From Basfia succiniciproducens (GTDB taxonomy: Bacteria; Pseudomonadota; Gammaproteobacteria; Enterobacterales; Pasteurellaceae): a stretch of DNA of 64,000 nucleotides. Positions 45,775-57,060 of this stretch are shown in pieces. Within the stretch, counting starts at the first letter, position 1, and each line of letters starts with the position of its first letter. The translations under genes and the position numbers were made by a program. Below the pieces are notes generated by a model, which did not search any database, had not been told where the DNA came from, and saw only the letters and a list, made by a program, of their open reading frames with translations. Where the stretch lies: assembly GCF_011455875.1 (NCBI RefSeq), contig NZ_CP015031.1:1531405-1595404 (forward strand), written 5' to 3'.

Positions 45775-47145
45775 ATGACTAAACATTATGATTATATTTC
45801 TATCGGCGGCGGTAGCGGCGGTATTGCGTCAATCAACCGTGCAGCCGGTTACGGCAAAAAATGTGCGATTATCGAAGCCAAACATTTGGGCGGCACCTGT
45901 GTGAATGTCGGCTGCGTACCTAAAAAAGTAATGTTCTACGGGGCTCATATCGCGGATGCAATTAATCATTATGCGGAAGACTACGGTTTTGACGTCTCGG
46001 TGAATAAATTTGATTTTGCGAAGTTAGTTGAAAGCCGCCAGGCTTATATCGGCCGTATTCATACCTCATACGGTAACGGATTAAGTAAAAACAAAGTGGA
46101 TGTTTTTAATGGTTTCGCCCGTTTTGTTGATGCAAAAACCGTCGAAGTCAGCTATGAAGACGGCAGCTCAGAGCAAATTACGGCGGATCATATACTTATC
46201 GCTACCGGCGGTCGCCCAAGTATTCCTAATGTAAAAGGTGCGGAATTCGGTATCAGCTCAGACGGCGTATTCGCCTTAAACGAATTACCGAAACGAGTTG
46301 CTGTTGTCGGTGCAGGTTATATTGCGGTAGAACTTGCCGGCGTATTTAACAGTTTCGGCGTTGAAACCCATTTATTTGTGCGCCAACATGCGCCGTTGCG
46401 TAATCAGGATCCTTTAATCGTCGATACGTTGGTTGAAGTGCTTGTTCAAGACGGCATTCAATTACATCAAAAAGCAATTCCGCAAGAAGTGGTGAAAAAT
46501 GCCGACGGCTCCCTGACCTTAAAACTGGAAGACGGTCGTGAAACCGTAGTCGATAGCCTTGTATGGGCGATTGGTCGCGAGCCGGCAACGGATGTCATTA
46601 ATCTGCAAGCGGCGGGAGTGGAAACCAATGACCGCGGTTTTATCAAAGTGGACAAATACCAAAATACCAATATTCCGGGCATTTATGCGGTCGGCGATAT
46701 TATTGAAGGCGGCATTGAATTAACGCCTGTCGCCGTTGCGGCCGGCCGTCGGCTATCCGAACGTTTATTCAACAATAAACCGGATGAGCATTTAGATTAT
46801 AATCTGGTGCCGACCGTTGTATTCAGTCATCCGCCAATCGGTACTGTCGGTTTAACCGAACCTAAAGCCATTGAAAAATACGGTGCCGAAAATGTGAAAG
46901 TATATACCTCGTCATTTACCGCAATGTACACCGCTGTTACCCAACATCGCCAACCTTGTCGAATGAAACTGGTTTGTGCGGGCGCTGATGAAAAAATCGT
47001 CGGTTTACACGGTATCGGCTTCGGCGTAGATGAAATGATTCAAGGTTTTGCCGTCGCCATTAAAATGGGTGCCACCAAAGCAGACTTTGATAACACAGTT
47101 GCAATCCATCCGACAGGTTCGGAAGAATTTGTCACCATGCGTTAA
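45775..47145 (+). CDS. gor: Glutathione reductase
   Basis: FAD enzyme that reduces glutathione disulfide with NADPH. 456 residues. FAD loop [17 protein letters not shown] at the N-terminus, redox pair [13 protein letters not shown] (Cys42, Cys47), NADPH loop [12 protein letters not shown] near 180, and the C-terminal [14 protein letters not shown] with the active-site His-Glu. The arrangement of residues fits glutathione reductase better than lipoamide dehydrogenase. Starts after an AGGACAAC site. Confidence 0.95.
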   Translation: MTKHYDYISIGGGSGGIASINRAAGYGKKCAIIEAKHLGGTCVNVGCVPKKVMFYGAHIADAINHYAEDYGFDVSVNKFDFAKLVESRQAYIGRIHTSYGNGLSKNKVDVFNGFARFVDAKTVEVSYEDGSSEQITADHILIATGGRPSIPNVKGAEFGISSDGVFALNELPKRVAVVGAGYIAVELAGVFNSFGVETHLFVRQHAPLRNQDPLIVDTLVEVLVQDGIQLHQKAIPQEVVKNADGSLTLKLEDGRETVVDSLVWAIGREPATDVINLQAAGVETNDRGFIKVDKYQNTNIPGIYAVGDIIEGGIELTPVAVAAGRRLSERLFNNKPDEHLDYNLVPTVVFSHPPIGTVGLTEPKAIEKYGAENVKVYTSSFTAMYTAVTQHRQPCRMKLVCAGADEKIVGLHGIGFGVDEMIQGFAVAIKMGATKADFDNTVAIHPTGSEEFVTMR

Positions 47146-47161
47146 TGTATCCGATAACAAC

Positions 47162-47188
47162 AAAAGGTAGAGCGATCTACCTTTTTTG
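47162..47188 (+). terminator. Terminator of gor
   Basis: 10-bp stem AAAAGGTAGA / TCTACCTTTT with loop GCGA and a T run. Confidence 0.9.
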
Positions 47189-47273
47189 TTTATTGAACCC
47201 AATAAAAAACCGAAAATTTATACCGCACTTTTAACTCAAGCGTATTATCATATCTTTATCCGATTTATTTTAA

Positions 47274-48203
<930 letters not shown>

Positions 48204-48206
48204 CAA

Positions 48207-48235
48207 AAAAGTGCGGTAAAATTTACCGCACTTTT
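48207..48235. terminator. Inverted uptake-signal terminator between murQ and glpK
   Basis: 14-bp perfect stem AAAAGTGCGGTAAA / TTTACCGCACTTTT with one central base. Serves both convergent genes. Confidence 0.85.
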
Positions 48236-48255
48236 GCTATTTATCGAGTGAAGGT

Positions 48256-49767
48256 TTATTCCGCGTCTTCTTTCGCCCATTCTAATGCACGGCGAACCGC
48301 TTTTTTCCAGCCTTTATAACGACGTTCGCGTTTTTCGTTATCGTTATCCGGCGTGAATGTGCGTTCTACCCGGGCTTTGTCTTGCAATTCGCTTAGATCT
48401 TTCCAGAATCCGACGGCAAGGCCGGCAAGATATGCCGCACCTAACGCAGTTACTTCTTTCACTACCGGACGTTCAACATTTACGTCAAGAATATCCGCCT
48501 GGAATTGCATTAAGAAGTTGTTTGCGGTGGCGCCGCCGTCCACGCGGAGATATTTTAATTTTTCACCGGAGTCGGACTGCATCGCTTCCAGCACGTCGCG
48601 GGTTTGATAAGCGATAGATTCAAGGGTTGCGCGCACAATATGGTTACGGTTTGCACCACGGGATAAACCTAAAATCGCGCCGCGTGCATACGGATCCCAA
48701 TACGGCGCGCCTAAGCCGGTAAACGCCGGCACAACATAAACGCCGTTGGTGCTCGGCACTTTGGTGGCGAAGTATTCGCTGTCGTAGCTATCATGTACGA
48801 TTTTAAGTTCGTCACGCAACCATTGGATGGATGCGCCGGCAATAAATACGGAACCTTCAAGCGCATATTCCGGTTCGCCTTTTGCATTACAGGCGATGGT
48901 TGTTAACAAACCGTTTTTAGAAGTAATGGCTTTATCACCGGTATGAAGCAACATAAAGCAGCCCGTACCATAGGTGTTTTTGGCTTGACCCGCAGTCACG
49001 CATAAATGACCGTAAAGCGCCGCTTGTTGGTCACCGGCAATACCTGCAACCGGAATACGCACACCGCCTTTACCGCCGATATTGGTTTGACCGTAAACTT
49101 CGGAAGAGTTTTTCACTTCAGGTAACATTGAACGCGGAATATCCAAAATTTCCAGCATTTTGTCATCCCATTGCTTGGTATGGATGTTGAATAGCATAGT
49201 ACGGGAAGCATTGGTATAGTCTGTCACATGTACGCGACCTTGGGTTAATTTCCACACCAGCCAAGTATCTACCGTACCGAATAACAATTCGCCGCGTTCC
49301 GCTTTTGCACGCGCCCCTTCTACATTATCCAAAATCCATTTTACTTTAGTGCCTGAGAAATAAGGATCCACCACTAAACCTGTGGTTTGACGGATATAGT
49401 CTTCGTAACCGTCCGCCTTTAATTTATCGGTAATATCGGAAGTACGACGGCATTGCCATACAATTGCGTTATAAACCGGATTGCCGGTTTCTTTTTCCCA
49501 TACGATTGTGGTTTCACGCTGGTTGGTGATACCGATAGCGGCAATTTCATCGGAAGTGATACCGGCTTTTGCCACCACTTCGTTTAAAGTAGAACTTTGT
49601 GTCGCCCAGATTTCCATCGGGTTATGTTCTACCCAACCGGCTTTAGGATAAATCTGAGTAAATTCACGTTGAGCGATTTCCACAATATTCGCATCATGAT
49701 CTAATAACACGGCACGAGAACTTGTTGTACCTTGGTCTAACGCAATGATGTATTTTTTCTCAGACAT
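48256..49767 (-). CDS. glpK: Glycerol kinase
   Basis: Phosphorylates glycerol to sn-glycerol-3-phosphate. 503 residues, normal length. FGGY family: N-terminal [20 protein letters not shown], glycerol site [14 protein letters not shown], and C-terminal [23 protein letters not shown] at 49767 has GGAG ahead; the upstream in-frame ATG at 49809 lacks support. It faces away from glpF, unlike the glpFK operon of E. coli, so channel and kinase have separate promoters here. Confidence 0.97.
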   Translation of the reverse strand: MSEKKYIIALDQGTTSSRAVLLDHDANIVEIAQREFTQIYPKAGWVEHNPMEIWATQSSTLNEVVAKAGITSDEIAAIGITNQRETTIVWEKETGNPVYNAIVWQCRRTSDITDKLKADGYEDYIRQTTGLVVDPYFSGTKVKWILDNVEGARAKAERGELLFGTVDTWLVWKLTQGRVHVTDYTNASRTMLFNIHTKQWDDKMLEILDIPRSMLPEVKNSSEVYGQTNIGGKGGVRIPVAGIAGDQQAALYGHLCVTAGQAKNTYGTGCFMLLHTGDKAITSKNGLLTTIACNAKGEPEYALEGSVFIAGASIQWLRDELKIVHDSYDSEYFATKVPSTNGVYVVPAFTGLGAPYWDPYARGAILGLSRGANRNHIVRATLESIAYQTRDVLEAMQSDSGEKLKYLRVDGGATANNFLMQFQADILDVNVERPVVKEVTALGAAYLAGLAVGFWKDLSELQDKARVERTFTPDNDNEKRERRYKGWKKAVRRALEWAKEDAE

Positions 49768-49803
49768 AGTTAATCTCCTACTTGAGTAATTTATAAAATA
49801 TGT

Positions 49804-49823
49804 GTTCAAAACTTATTTTGAAC
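49804..49823. promoter_or_regulatory. Palindrome at the glpK promoter, candidate GlpR operator
   Basis: GTTCAAAA-CTTA-TTTTGAAC, perfect 8-bp arms, 37 bases before the glpK ATG. The GTTC/GAAC halves echo the GlpR consensus, but the centre differs; binding is inference. Confidence 0.4.
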
Positions 49824-49892
49824 TAAAACGAACAAATCACGGGACAAAATTAATCAATATCGCTCAAATAATAAAGCGGAAAAAATCAAATA

Positions 49893-49908
49893 TTTGAACT
49901 TGCTCACA
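49893..49908. promoter_or_regulatory. CRP-like site in the glpK-glpF intergenic region
   Basis: TTTGA-ACTTGC-TCACA, one mismatch from consensus. It could serve glpK, glpF or both. Confidence 0.5.
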
Positions 49909-49948
49909 ATTATTTTACAAAATTATTCTAAATCGAAAAATAATTGTG
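49905..49948. promoter_or_regulatory. 12-bp inverted repeat between glpK and glpF
   Basis: CACAATTATTTT (49905-49916) and AAAATAATTGTG (49937-49948) are exact complements 20 bases apart, overlapping the CRP-like site. A further repeat ATTCTCT/AGAGAAT (50013-50034) lies nearer glpF. The remainder of this 354-base gap is AT-rich with nothing else I can name. Confidence 0.4.
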
Positions 49949-50121
49949 AAGGAGTTAACAAATTTGAATTTTGCCTCTTTTCTTTTATTTCATTCTTTAC
50001 ATAATGACACACATTCTCTGTGAGAATAGAGAATTCAAAAAATCCCTAATGACTTATTTTAATAAAAACAACGAATCACAATTTTTTTAAGCATAATTCT
50101 CAATCATCTAAGGAGAAAAAT

Positions 50122-50862
50122 ATGAATCCGTATTTAGCAGAATTTTTAGGTACAGCACTTTTAGTTCTAATGGGTAATGGGGTTGTGGCAAATGTTTGCC
50201 TTAACAAAACCAAGGGGAATGGTTCCGGCTGGATTGTAATCACAACCGCTTGGGCATTTGCGGTTTATGTCGCCGTTGTAGCGACGGGTCCGTATAGCGG
50301 CGCACATTTAAATCCGGCGGTAACATTAGGTTTGGCGGCAAACGGCGGTTTCAGCTGGACAATGGTTCCCGGTTATATCATCGCTCAGATTCTCGGCGGT
50401 ATTTTCGGCGGTTTAGTCGTTTACCTATTCTATCGGGATCACTTCTCGGCAACAGAGGATGAAGGCGCAAAACGCGCATCTTTCTGTACTGAACCCGCTA
50501 TCCGTAATTACGGTAGCAATTTATTCAGTGAAATTATCGGTACCGTAGTGTTGGTATCCGTAATTTTCTATATCTCAGCGGGCTCAATCACATTACCTGG
50601 TGCGGAAGGCGCAACACCGGTGGGGTTAGGTTCTATCGGCGGCTTACCGGTAGCGATTCTTGTATGGGCAATCGGTTTAAGTCTGGGCGGTACAACAGGT
50701 TATGCAATTAACCCGGCTCGTGACTTAGGTCCTCGTATCGCACTAACATTATTAAGCAAAAAACTAAAAACATCTCCGGATTGGGGATATGCCTGGGTTC
50801 CTGTATTAGGTCCATGTATCGGTGGTTTACTTGCAGCTATTGGTTATCAAATCGTTATGTAA
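50122..50862 (+). CDS. glpF: Glycerol uptake facilitator
   Basis: Inner-membrane aquaglyceroporin admitting glycerol, 246 residues, six helices. NPA boxes in [17 protein letters not shown] (about 68) and GYAINPARDLGPRIA (about 198). The Asp after the second NPAR marks the glycerol-conducting group, in contrast with NPARS of AqpZ at 26.5 kb. Start ATG 50122 with AAGGAG ahead. Followed by a terminator; first of the rightward glp genes. Confidence 0.95.
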   Translation: MNPYLAEFLGTALLVLMGNGVVANVCLNKTKGNGSGWIVITTAWAFAVYVAVVATGPYSGAHLNPAVTLGLAANGGFSWTMVPGYIIAQILGGIFGGLVVYLFYRDHFSATEDEGAKRASFCTEPAIRNYGSNLFSEIIGTVVLVSVIFYISAGSITLPGAEGATPVGLGSIGGLPVAILVWAIGLSLGGTTGYAINPARDLGPRIALTLLSKKLKTSPDWGYAWVPVLGPCIGGLLAAIGYQIVM

Positions 50863-50888
50863 ATAACTGATGATTTCTATATAAATTT

Positions 50889-50923
50889 AAAGGTTAGCTT
50901 ATTCGGTTAAGTTGACCTTTTTT
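50889..50923 (+). terminator. Terminator of glpF
   Basis: 12-bp stem AAAGGTTAGCTT with AAGTTGACCTTT (two G-U pairs), 7-8-base loop, T run. Confidence 0.8.
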
Positions 50924-51022
50924 ATTTATGATGAATTGCTCGAATTCGCCCGCGCTATTTTTCAAAAATACCAATTTATAGTTAAGAAACTTTCGTAATA
51001 GTTCGAAAACACTCAAAAATAT

Positions 51023-51038
51023 TGTGACTAAAATCACA
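51023..51038. promoter_or_regulatory. Consensus CRP site upstream of glpT
   Basis: TGTGA-CTAAAA-TCACA, a perfect match. With a possible -10 TATCTT at 51079-51084 the centre falls near -60, a class I position. The 332-base glpF-glpT gap otherwise holds only the glpF terminator and AT-rich sequence. Confidence 0.8.
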
Positions 51039-51194
51039 AATATATAACATTTTAATTTTTTCTTTATCAAAATTAGCGTATCTTTGGCTCAGCAAGTGCT
51101 TTATGCATTGCAATTGAGAACCAAAATGCTCATGTTTTAACGTCAGTTAATCACGGCAAAATATTATTATATTTATAACAAGTTGGAGAATTTT

Positions 51195-52640
51195 ATGTTT
51201 GGTCCTTTCAAACCGGCTCCTGCTATCGCAGAGCTGCCGGCAGATAAAATAGACTCTACATACCGCCGCTTACGCTGGCAGGTATTTATGGGGATTTTCT
51301 TTGGTTACGCCGCATTCTACTTCGTTCGTGCGAATTTCGATTTAGCACAAAAAGGTTTAATTGAAGCGGGCATGTATACTAAAACGGAACTCGGTATTAT
51401 CGGTACCGGCGCAGGTCTTGCTTACGGGTTATCTAAATTCGTAATGGCGGGTATGTCTGACCGTTCCAACCCGAAAGTATTCTTACCTTTCGGTTTATTA
51501 CTTTCAGGTTTATGTATGACCTTGATGGGCTTAATTCCATGGGCGACATCAGGCATTTTAATTATGTTCGTGCTGATCTTCCTAAACGGTTGGTTCCAAG
51601 GTATGGGTTGGCCTCCTTGCGGACGTACAATGGTTCACTGGTGGTCAAAATCCGAACGAGGTACCATCGTTTCAATTTGGAACTGCGCCCATAACGTCGG
51701 CGGTATGGTTCCGGGTATGATGGTATTATTGGCAAGCGCCGTTTATTTCAGTAATACCGGTGTTCAGGCAACAGCCAAAGACGTATGGCAACAAGCGTTA
51801 TATTATCCGGGTATTGCCGCGATGATCGCAGCCATTCCGGTTTATTTCGTGATGAAAGATACGCCGCAATCCTGCGGTTTACCGCCGATTGAAAAATGGC
51901 GTAACGATTATCCTGACGACTATAACGAAAAAACATACGAACACGATTTGACTACAAAAGAAATTTTCGTGAACTATGTATTAAAAAACAAATTGTTATG
52001 GTACATCGCTATTGCTAACGTATTCGTTTATTTAATCCGCTACGGCGTATTAAAATGGTCTCCGGTATATTTGGGTGAAGTAAAACACTTTAATATCAAA
52101 GGTACCGCATGGGCATATACAATTTATGAATTAGCCGCAATTCCGGGCACATTATTGTGCGGTTGGGTATCGGATAAAATCTTCAAAGGTAAACGCGGTT
52201 TAACCGGTTTCATCTTCATGATTTTAACCACTATTGCGGTATTTGCATTATGGAAAAACCCGGCTACACCGGAAGCGGAACTCGCGCAATACGCAGGCTT
52301 ACCGTTCTATAAAAATCCGTACCAATTGATGGACTTCATTTTAATGACAACCGTTGGTTTCTTAATCTATGGTCCTGTAATGTTAATCGGTTTACACGCA
52401 CTTGAACTTGCACCGAAAAAAGCGGCGGGTACTTCAGCAGGTTTCACCGGCTTATTCGGTTACTTGGGCGGTACGGTTTCCGCATCAGCTGTTGTCGGTT
52501 GGGCTGCCGATAAATTCGGTTGGGACGGCGGTTTCTACGTCATGATCACCGGCGGTATCTTAGCGGTTATCTTAATGTTCATCGTTATGGTTGCCGAAGG
52601 CAAACATAAAGCCAATTTAGGCGACCATTACGGAAAATAA
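51195..52640 (+). CDS. glpT: sn-Glycerol-3-phosphate / phosphate antiporter
   Basis: Major-facilitator transporter of the organophosphate:phosphate antiporter family, 481 residues, twelve helices. Characteristic [20 protein letters not shown] near residue 35 with the phosphate-binding Arg, and [20 protein letters not shown] near 135. The start ATG 51195 with GGAG 6 bases upstream is better than the TTG at 51183. UhpT is the main alternative, but glpQ and glpABC neighbours fix the substrate. Confidence 0.96.
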   Translation: MFGPFKPAPAIAELPADKIDSTYRRLRWQVFMGIFFGYAAFYFVRANFDLAQKGLIEAGMYTKTELGIIGTGAGLAYGLSKFVMAGMSDRSNPKVFLPFGLLLSGLCMTLMGLIPWATSGILIMFVLIFLNGWFQGMGWPPCGRTMVHWWSKSERGTIVSIWNCAHNVGGMVPGMMVLLASAVYFSNTGVQATAKDVWQQALYYPGIAAMIAAIPVYFVMKDTPQSCGLPPIEKWRNDYPDDYNEKTYEHDLTTKEIFVNYVLKNKLLWYIAIANVFVYLIRYGVLKWSPVYLGEVKHFNIKGTAWAYTIYELAAIPGTLLCGWVSDKIFKGKRGLTGFIFMILTTIAVFALWKNPATPEAELAQYAGLPFYKNPYQLMDFILMTTVGFLIYGPVMLIGLHALELAPKKAAGTSAGFTGLFGYLGGTVSASAVVGWAADKFGWDGGFYVMITGGILAVILMFIVMVAEGKHKANLGDHYGK

Positions 52641-52670
52641 CATTAACCCTGTAAGGTTTCAAATAATGCG

Positions 52671-52710
52671 AAAGGAAGAGCAGTACCTCAATTGTTCTTC
52701 CTTTTTTCTT
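52671..52710 (+). terminator. Terminator of glpT
   Basis: 12-bp stem AAAGGAAGAGCA / TGTTCTTCCTTT with one G-U pair, then TTTCTTTTTT. Confidence 0.85.
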
Positions 52711-52770
52711 TTTTAAAAACTTCGCAAAAATTAACCGCACTTTTTAGCTCTAAACATAAGGAGAACTACA

Positions 52771-53877
52771 ATGAAACATAAACTAAAAACCATTGCGATC
52801 GGCTTAGCATTTGCAACCTTAGCAGCTTGCTCCAGTCAAACCGCACAACAAACAACGCCTATGAACAATCAGGAAAAATTAGTCATTGCCCACCGCGGCG
52901 CAAGCGGTTATTTACCGGAACATACATTGGAAAGTAAAGCCTTGGCGTTTGCTCAACAGGCGGATTACTTAGAACAAGATTTAGCCATGACCAAAGACAA
53001 CCATTTGATTGTGATCCACGATCATTTCCTGGACGGCTTAACCGATGTGGCTAAAAAATTCCCGAATCGTCACCGTAAAGACGGGCGTTATTATGTGGCG
53101 GATTTCACATTAAAAGAAATCAAATCCCTCGAAATGACAGAAAATTTCAAAACGGAAAACGGCAAACAGGTGCAGGTTTATCCGAACCGCTTCCCTATGT
53201 GGAAATCCCATTTCACTATTCACACGTTTGAAGAAGAACTTGAATTTATTCAGGGTTTAGAAAAATCCACCGGCAAAAAAGTGGGGATTTATCCGGAAAT
53301 AAAAGCACCTTGGTTACATCATCAGGAAGGCAAAGATATTGCCGTCGCTACTTTAAAAGTATTACAAAAATACGGCTACACCAAGAAAACGGATCCAGTT
53401 TATCTGCAAACCTTCGATTTTAATGAGCTGAAACGGATTAAAACCGACTTGCTCCCTAAAATGGGTATGGATGTAAAACTCGTTCAATTGGTTGCCTATA
53501 CCGACTGGCATGAAACCGAAGAAAAAAATGCACAGGGCAAATGGGTAAACTACGATTATGACTGGATGTTTAAAGACGGTGCGATGGCTGAAGTCGCTAA
53601 ATATGCCGACGGTGTCGGACCGGGTTGGTATATGTTAATCGACGATAAAAACTCTAAAGCCGGCGATATAAAATATACACCGATGGTAGCGGATATTGCG
53701 AAAACGAAAATGGAACTTCATCCTTACACGGTCCGTAAAGACGCATTACCGGCATTCTTTACCGATGTAAACCAAATGTATGACGCATTATATAACCATG
53801 CGGGCGCAACCGGCTTATTTACGGACTTCCCCGATTTAGCCGTGAAGTTTCTAGGTAAAGATAAAAATAAACAATAA
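52771..53877 (+). CDS. glpQ: Glycerophosphodiester phosphodiesterase, lipoprotein (protein D-like)
   Basis: Hydrolyses glycerophosphodiesters to glycerol-3-phosphate plus alcohol. 368 residues with a lipoprotein signal: lipobox LAAC with Cys20 as the acylated residue. GDPD motif HRGASGYLPEHT places catalytic His41, Glu50 and a second His at 51, then a calcium/acidic site in HDHFLDGLTDV and YPEIKAP. In Haemophilus the surface homologue, protein D, supplies choline for LPS decoration. Lies between glpT and glpABC and ends at an uptake-signal hairpin. Confidence 0.95.
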   Translation: MKHKLKTIAIGLAFATLAACSSQTAQQTTPMNNQEKLVIAHRGASGYLPEHTLESKALAFAQQADYLEQDLAMTKDNHLIVIHDHFLDGLTDVAKKFPNRHRKDGRYYVADFTLKEIKSLEMTENFKTENGKQVQVYPNRFPMWKSHFTIHTFEEELEFIQGLEKSTGKKVGIYPEIKAPWLHHQEGKDIAVATLKVLQKYGYTKKTDPVYLQTFDFNELKRIKTDLLPKMGMDVKLVQLVAYTDWHETEEKNAQGKWVNYDYDWMFKDGAMAEVAKYADGVGPGWYMLIDDKNSKAGDIKYTPMVADIAKTKMELHPYTVRKDALPAFFTDVNQMYDALYNHAGATGLFTDFPDLAVKFLGKDKNKQ

Positions 53878-53897
53878 AACCAAAATTTCCTAATTTT

Positions 53898-53930
53898 GAA
53901 CCGCACTTAAAAAAGTGCGGTTCTTTTTTT
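53898..53930 (+). terminator. Inverted uptake-signal terminator of glpQ
   Basis: 11-bp stem GAACCGCACTT / AAGTGCGGTTC with an AAAAA-type loop and a run of seven T. Confidence 0.92.
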
Positions 53931-53940
53931 CAAAATTTTT

Positions 53941-53956
53941 TGTGATCTCCTTCACA
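53941..53956. promoter_or_regulatory. Consensus CRP site upstream of glpABC
   Basis: TGTGA-TCTCCT-TCACA, perfect match. Possible -10 sequences at 53981-53989 put the centre about 42-48 bases before the start. It lies directly after the glpQ terminator, so glpABC has its own CRP-controlled promoter. Confidence 0.8.
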
Positions 53957-54083
53957 ATATAGTTTCTTTTTCGCTCAAAATACTATTCTAAAACGCTCAT
54001 TTACAATAAAATAACATTACGCTATGTTGGGTTGCGTATTTTATTTAACAACCAATCAATTTACTTTCACTCGTGGGGGCATT

Positions 54084-55766
54084 ATGGGAATGTCATCTCA
54101 ACTTTATAAAAATGTTGGTGATTTTTCACCTATTAATACTGATGTGATTATTATCGGGGGCGGTGCCACCGGTGCCGGTGTGGCTCGAGATTGTTCATTA
54201 CGCGGTTTGAAATGCGTATTGTTAGAGCGTCATGATATTGCGACCGGTGCGACGGGCCGTAATCACGGCTTGCTCCACAGCGGCGGTCGTTATGCAGTCA
54301 ATGATCGTGAATCCGCCGAAGAATGTATCAAAGAAAATCTTATTTTAAAACGTATTGCCCGTCATTGTGTGGATGACACGAAAGGCTTATTTATCACTCT
54401 GCCGGAAGATGATCTTGACTATCAGAAAAAATTTATCGAGGCTTGTCAGGCATCCGGCATTGAAGCGGAAGCCATTGATCCGACTTTAGCAAAATTTATG
54501 GAACCTTCCGTAAATCCGGATTTAGTCGGCGCGGTAGTAGTTCCCGACGGTTCTATCGACCCGTTTCGTTTAACCGCAGCCAATATGATTGATGCGGTTG
54601 AAAACGGCGCTCAGGTTTTCACTTACTGCGAAGTAAAAGGCTTAATCCGTGAGGGCGGACGCGTTATCGGGGTCAATGTTTACGATCATAAAAATAAAAT
54701 CAACCGTCAGTTCTTTGCGCCGATGGTGGTCAATGCCGGCGGGATCTGGGGTCAGGGTATCGCAGAATACGCGGATTTAAAAATTCGTATGTTCCCGGCA
54801 AAAGGGGCGTTATTAGTCATGGGGCACCGTATCAACGGCATGGTTATTAACCGCTGTCGTAAACCTGCGGATGCGGATATTCTGGTACCCGGCGATACGA
54901 TTTGTGTAATAGGTACCACATCCGACCGCATTCCTTACGATCAGATCGATAACATGGAAGTAACGCCGGAAGAAGTGGATATTCTTATCCGCGAGGGGGA
55001 AAAATTAGCACCGAGCCTGCGTCATACCCGCGTACTTCGCGCCTATGCGGGGGTAAGACCGTTAGTGGCGACGGATGATGACCCGTCCGGTCGTAATGTA
55101 AGCCGAGGTATCGTATTGCTGGATCACGCACAACGTGACGGTTTGGATGGTTTTATTACCATTACCGGCGGTAAATTAATGACTTATCGTTTAATGGCTG
55201 AATGGGCGACGGATTTAGTCTGTCAAAAACTCAACAACAGCAAAAAATGCGAAACGGCCAACCGCACTTTACCGGGTTCTAATGAAAGCCGTGAAGAAAC
55301 CAGCCAAAAAGTGGTTTCTCTACCGACTACGATTCGTAACTCCGCCGTTTATCGCCATGGTTCGCGCGCTACCCGTTTATTGGAAAACGAACGTTTAGAT
55401 CGTTCTTTAGTCTGTGAATGCGAAGCGGTTACCGCAGGCGAAGTGCGTTATGCGGTTGATGAACTTAACGTCAACAATCTTATTGACTTACGCCGTCGCA
55501 CCCGTGTGGGAATGGGAACCTGCCAGGCGGAACTTTGCGCCTGTCGTGCCGCCGGTTTAATGGCGCGTTTTGACGTGGCGACGCCTCGTCAGTCAACGGA
55601 ACAATTAGCCTCATTTATGGAAGAACGCTGGAAAGGCATTCGCCCTATTGCCTGGGGCGATGCGGTGCGTGAAGCCGAATTCACAAGCTGGATTTATTAC
55701 AGCCTGCTTGGTTTAAATGATGTATTACCAGAAGATGCACAAGGAGTGAATAACAATGAATTTTGA
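54084..55766 (+). CDS. glpA: Anaerobic glycerol-3-phosphate dehydrogenase subunit A
   Basis: FAD catalytic subunit oxidising glycerol-3-phosphate to dihydroxyacetone phosphate without oxygen. About 560 residues. FAD loop [20 protein letters not shown] near residue 20, [16 protein letters not shown] at 66, and a C-terminal [2Fe-2S]-type BFD domain with [15 protein letters not shown] and [12 protein letters not shown]. Start ATG 54084 after GTGGGGGC; Met at 54090 is an alternative and 54024 has no site. It overlaps glpB by 11 bases. Confidence 0.96.
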   Translation: MGMSSQLYKNVGDFSPINTDVIIIGGGATGAGVARDCSLRGLKCVLLERHDIATGATGRNHGLLHSGGRYAVNDRESAEECIKENLILKRIARHCVDDTKGLFITLPEDDLDYQKKFIEACQASGIEAEAIDPTLAKFMEPSVNPDLVGAVVVPDGSIDPFRLTAANMIDAVENGAQVFTYCEVKGLIREGGRVIGVNVYDHKNKINRQFFAPMVVNAGGIWGQGIAEYADLKIRMFPAKGALLVMGHRINGMVINRCRKPADADILVPGDTICVIGTTSDRIPYDQIDNMEVTPEEVDILIREGEKLAPSLRHTRVLRAYAGVRPLVATDDDPSGRNVSRGIVLLDHAQRDGLDGFITITGGKLMTYRLMAEWATDLVCQKLNNSKKCETANRTLPGSNESREETSQKVVSLPTTIRNSAVYRHGSRATRLLENERLDRSLVCECEAVTAGEVRYAVDELNVNNLIDLRRRTRVGMGTCQAELCACRAAGLMARFDVATPRQSTEQLASFMEERWKGIRPIAWGDAVREAEFTSWIYYSLLGLNDVLPEDAQGVNNNEF

Positions 55767-57051
55767 TGTCGTGATTATCGGTGCGGGAATCGCCGGTTTA
55801 ACCTGCGGTCTCACCCTACAAGAAAAAGGCGTTCGTTGTGCAATCATTAATAACGGTCAGGCGGCACTGGATTTTTCTTCCGGTTCTATGGATTTATTAA
55901 GCCGCTTACCAAACGGAAGTACGGTGGATTCTTTTGCACAATCTTATGCCGCACTTGCGCAACAATCACCAAACCACCCTTATGTTATTTTAGGCAAAGA
56001 TGTGGTATTAGACAAAATACAACAATTCGAAACCCTTGCCAAATCACTCAATTTATCTTTGGTCGGTTCAAGCGACAAAAATCATAAAAGAGTAACCGCA
56101 CTTGGCGGTCTGCGCGGTACATGGCTTTCACCCAACAGTGTGCCGACAGTCAGCCTTGAGGGCAAATTCCCGCACGATAACATCGTATTGCTGGGCATTG
56201 AAGGCTATCATGATTTTCAACCGCAATTATTAGCGGATAACCTCAAACAAAATCCGCAATTTGCTCATTGTGAAATTACGACGAATTTCTTGCATATTCC
56301 GGAATTAGATCATTTGCGCCAAAACAGTCGCGAATTCCGAAGTGTAAATATCGCTCAAGTGCTTGAATATAAATTGTCGTTCAATAATCTTGTGGATGAA
56401 ATCAAACAAGCGGTCGGTAATGCCAAAGCGGCATTTTTACCCGCCTGTTTCGGGCTTGACGACCAATCATTCTTTGAATCGCTCAAACAAGCGACCGGCA
56501 TCGAACTTTATGAGCTACCGACACTTCCGCCTTCATTATTGGGTATTCGCCAACACCGCCAATTACGTCATCGTTTTGAAAAGCTGGGCGGTGTAATGTT
56601 TAACGGTGATCGCGCATTACGTTCCGAATTCGAAGGTAATAAAGTCGCCCGTATTTTCACACAATTACATCTTGAAAACGCCGTTACGGCAAAATATTTT
56701 GTGTTAGCTTCCGGCGGATTCTTTAGTAACGGTTTAGTATCCGAATTTGAAGAAATTTATGAACCGTTATTCAGATCCGACATCGTAAAAACCGAGCGGT
56801 TTAATGCAACGGATCGTTTCTCCTGGATCAGTAAACGCTTTGCCGATCCGCAACCTTACCAATCTGCCGGCGTAGTCATTAATGCCGAATGTCAGGTACA
56901 AAAAAACGGAAACAACGTGGAAAATCTGTTTGCCATTGGTGCGGTCATCGGCGGTTATAACGGTATTGAACTGGGTTGCGGCTCAGGAGTTGCCGTTACA
57001 ACGGCATTGAAAGTTGCAGACAATATTATCGCTAAAGAAAGCAGAAATTAG
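55756..57051 (+). CDS. glpB: Anaerobic glycerol-3-phosphate dehydrogenase subunit B
   Basis: FMN/FAD-binding subunit that relays electrons from GlpA to GlpC and the quinone pool. 431 residues. N-terminal dinucleotide loop [20 protein letters not shown], internal [11 protein letters not shown], and the C-terminal [20 protein letters not shown] region typical of GlpB. Its start lies inside the end of glpA, with AAGGAG ahead, so translation is coupled. Confidence 0.95.
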   Translation: MNFDVVIIGAGIAGLTCGLTLQEKGVRCAIINNGQAALDFSSGSMDLLSRLPNGSTVDSFAQSYAALAQQSPNHPYVILGKDVVLDKIQQFETLAKSLNLSLVGSSDKNHKRVTALGGLRGTWLSPNSVPTVSLEGKFPHDNIVLLGIEGYHDFQPQLLADNLKQNPQFAHCEITTNFLHIPELDHLRQNSREFRSVNIAQVLEYKLSFNNLVDEIKQAVGNAKAAFLPACFGLDDQSFFESLKQATGIELYELPTLPPSLLGIRQHRQLRHRFEKLGGVMFNGDRALRSEFEGNKVARIFTQLHLENAVTAKYFVLASGGFFSNGLVSEFEEIYEPLFRSDIVKTERFNATDRFSWISKRFADPQPYQSAGVVINAECQVQKNGNNVENLFAIGAVIGGYNGIELGCGSGVAVTTALKVADNIIAKESRN

Positions 57052-57060
57052 GGGGAGAGA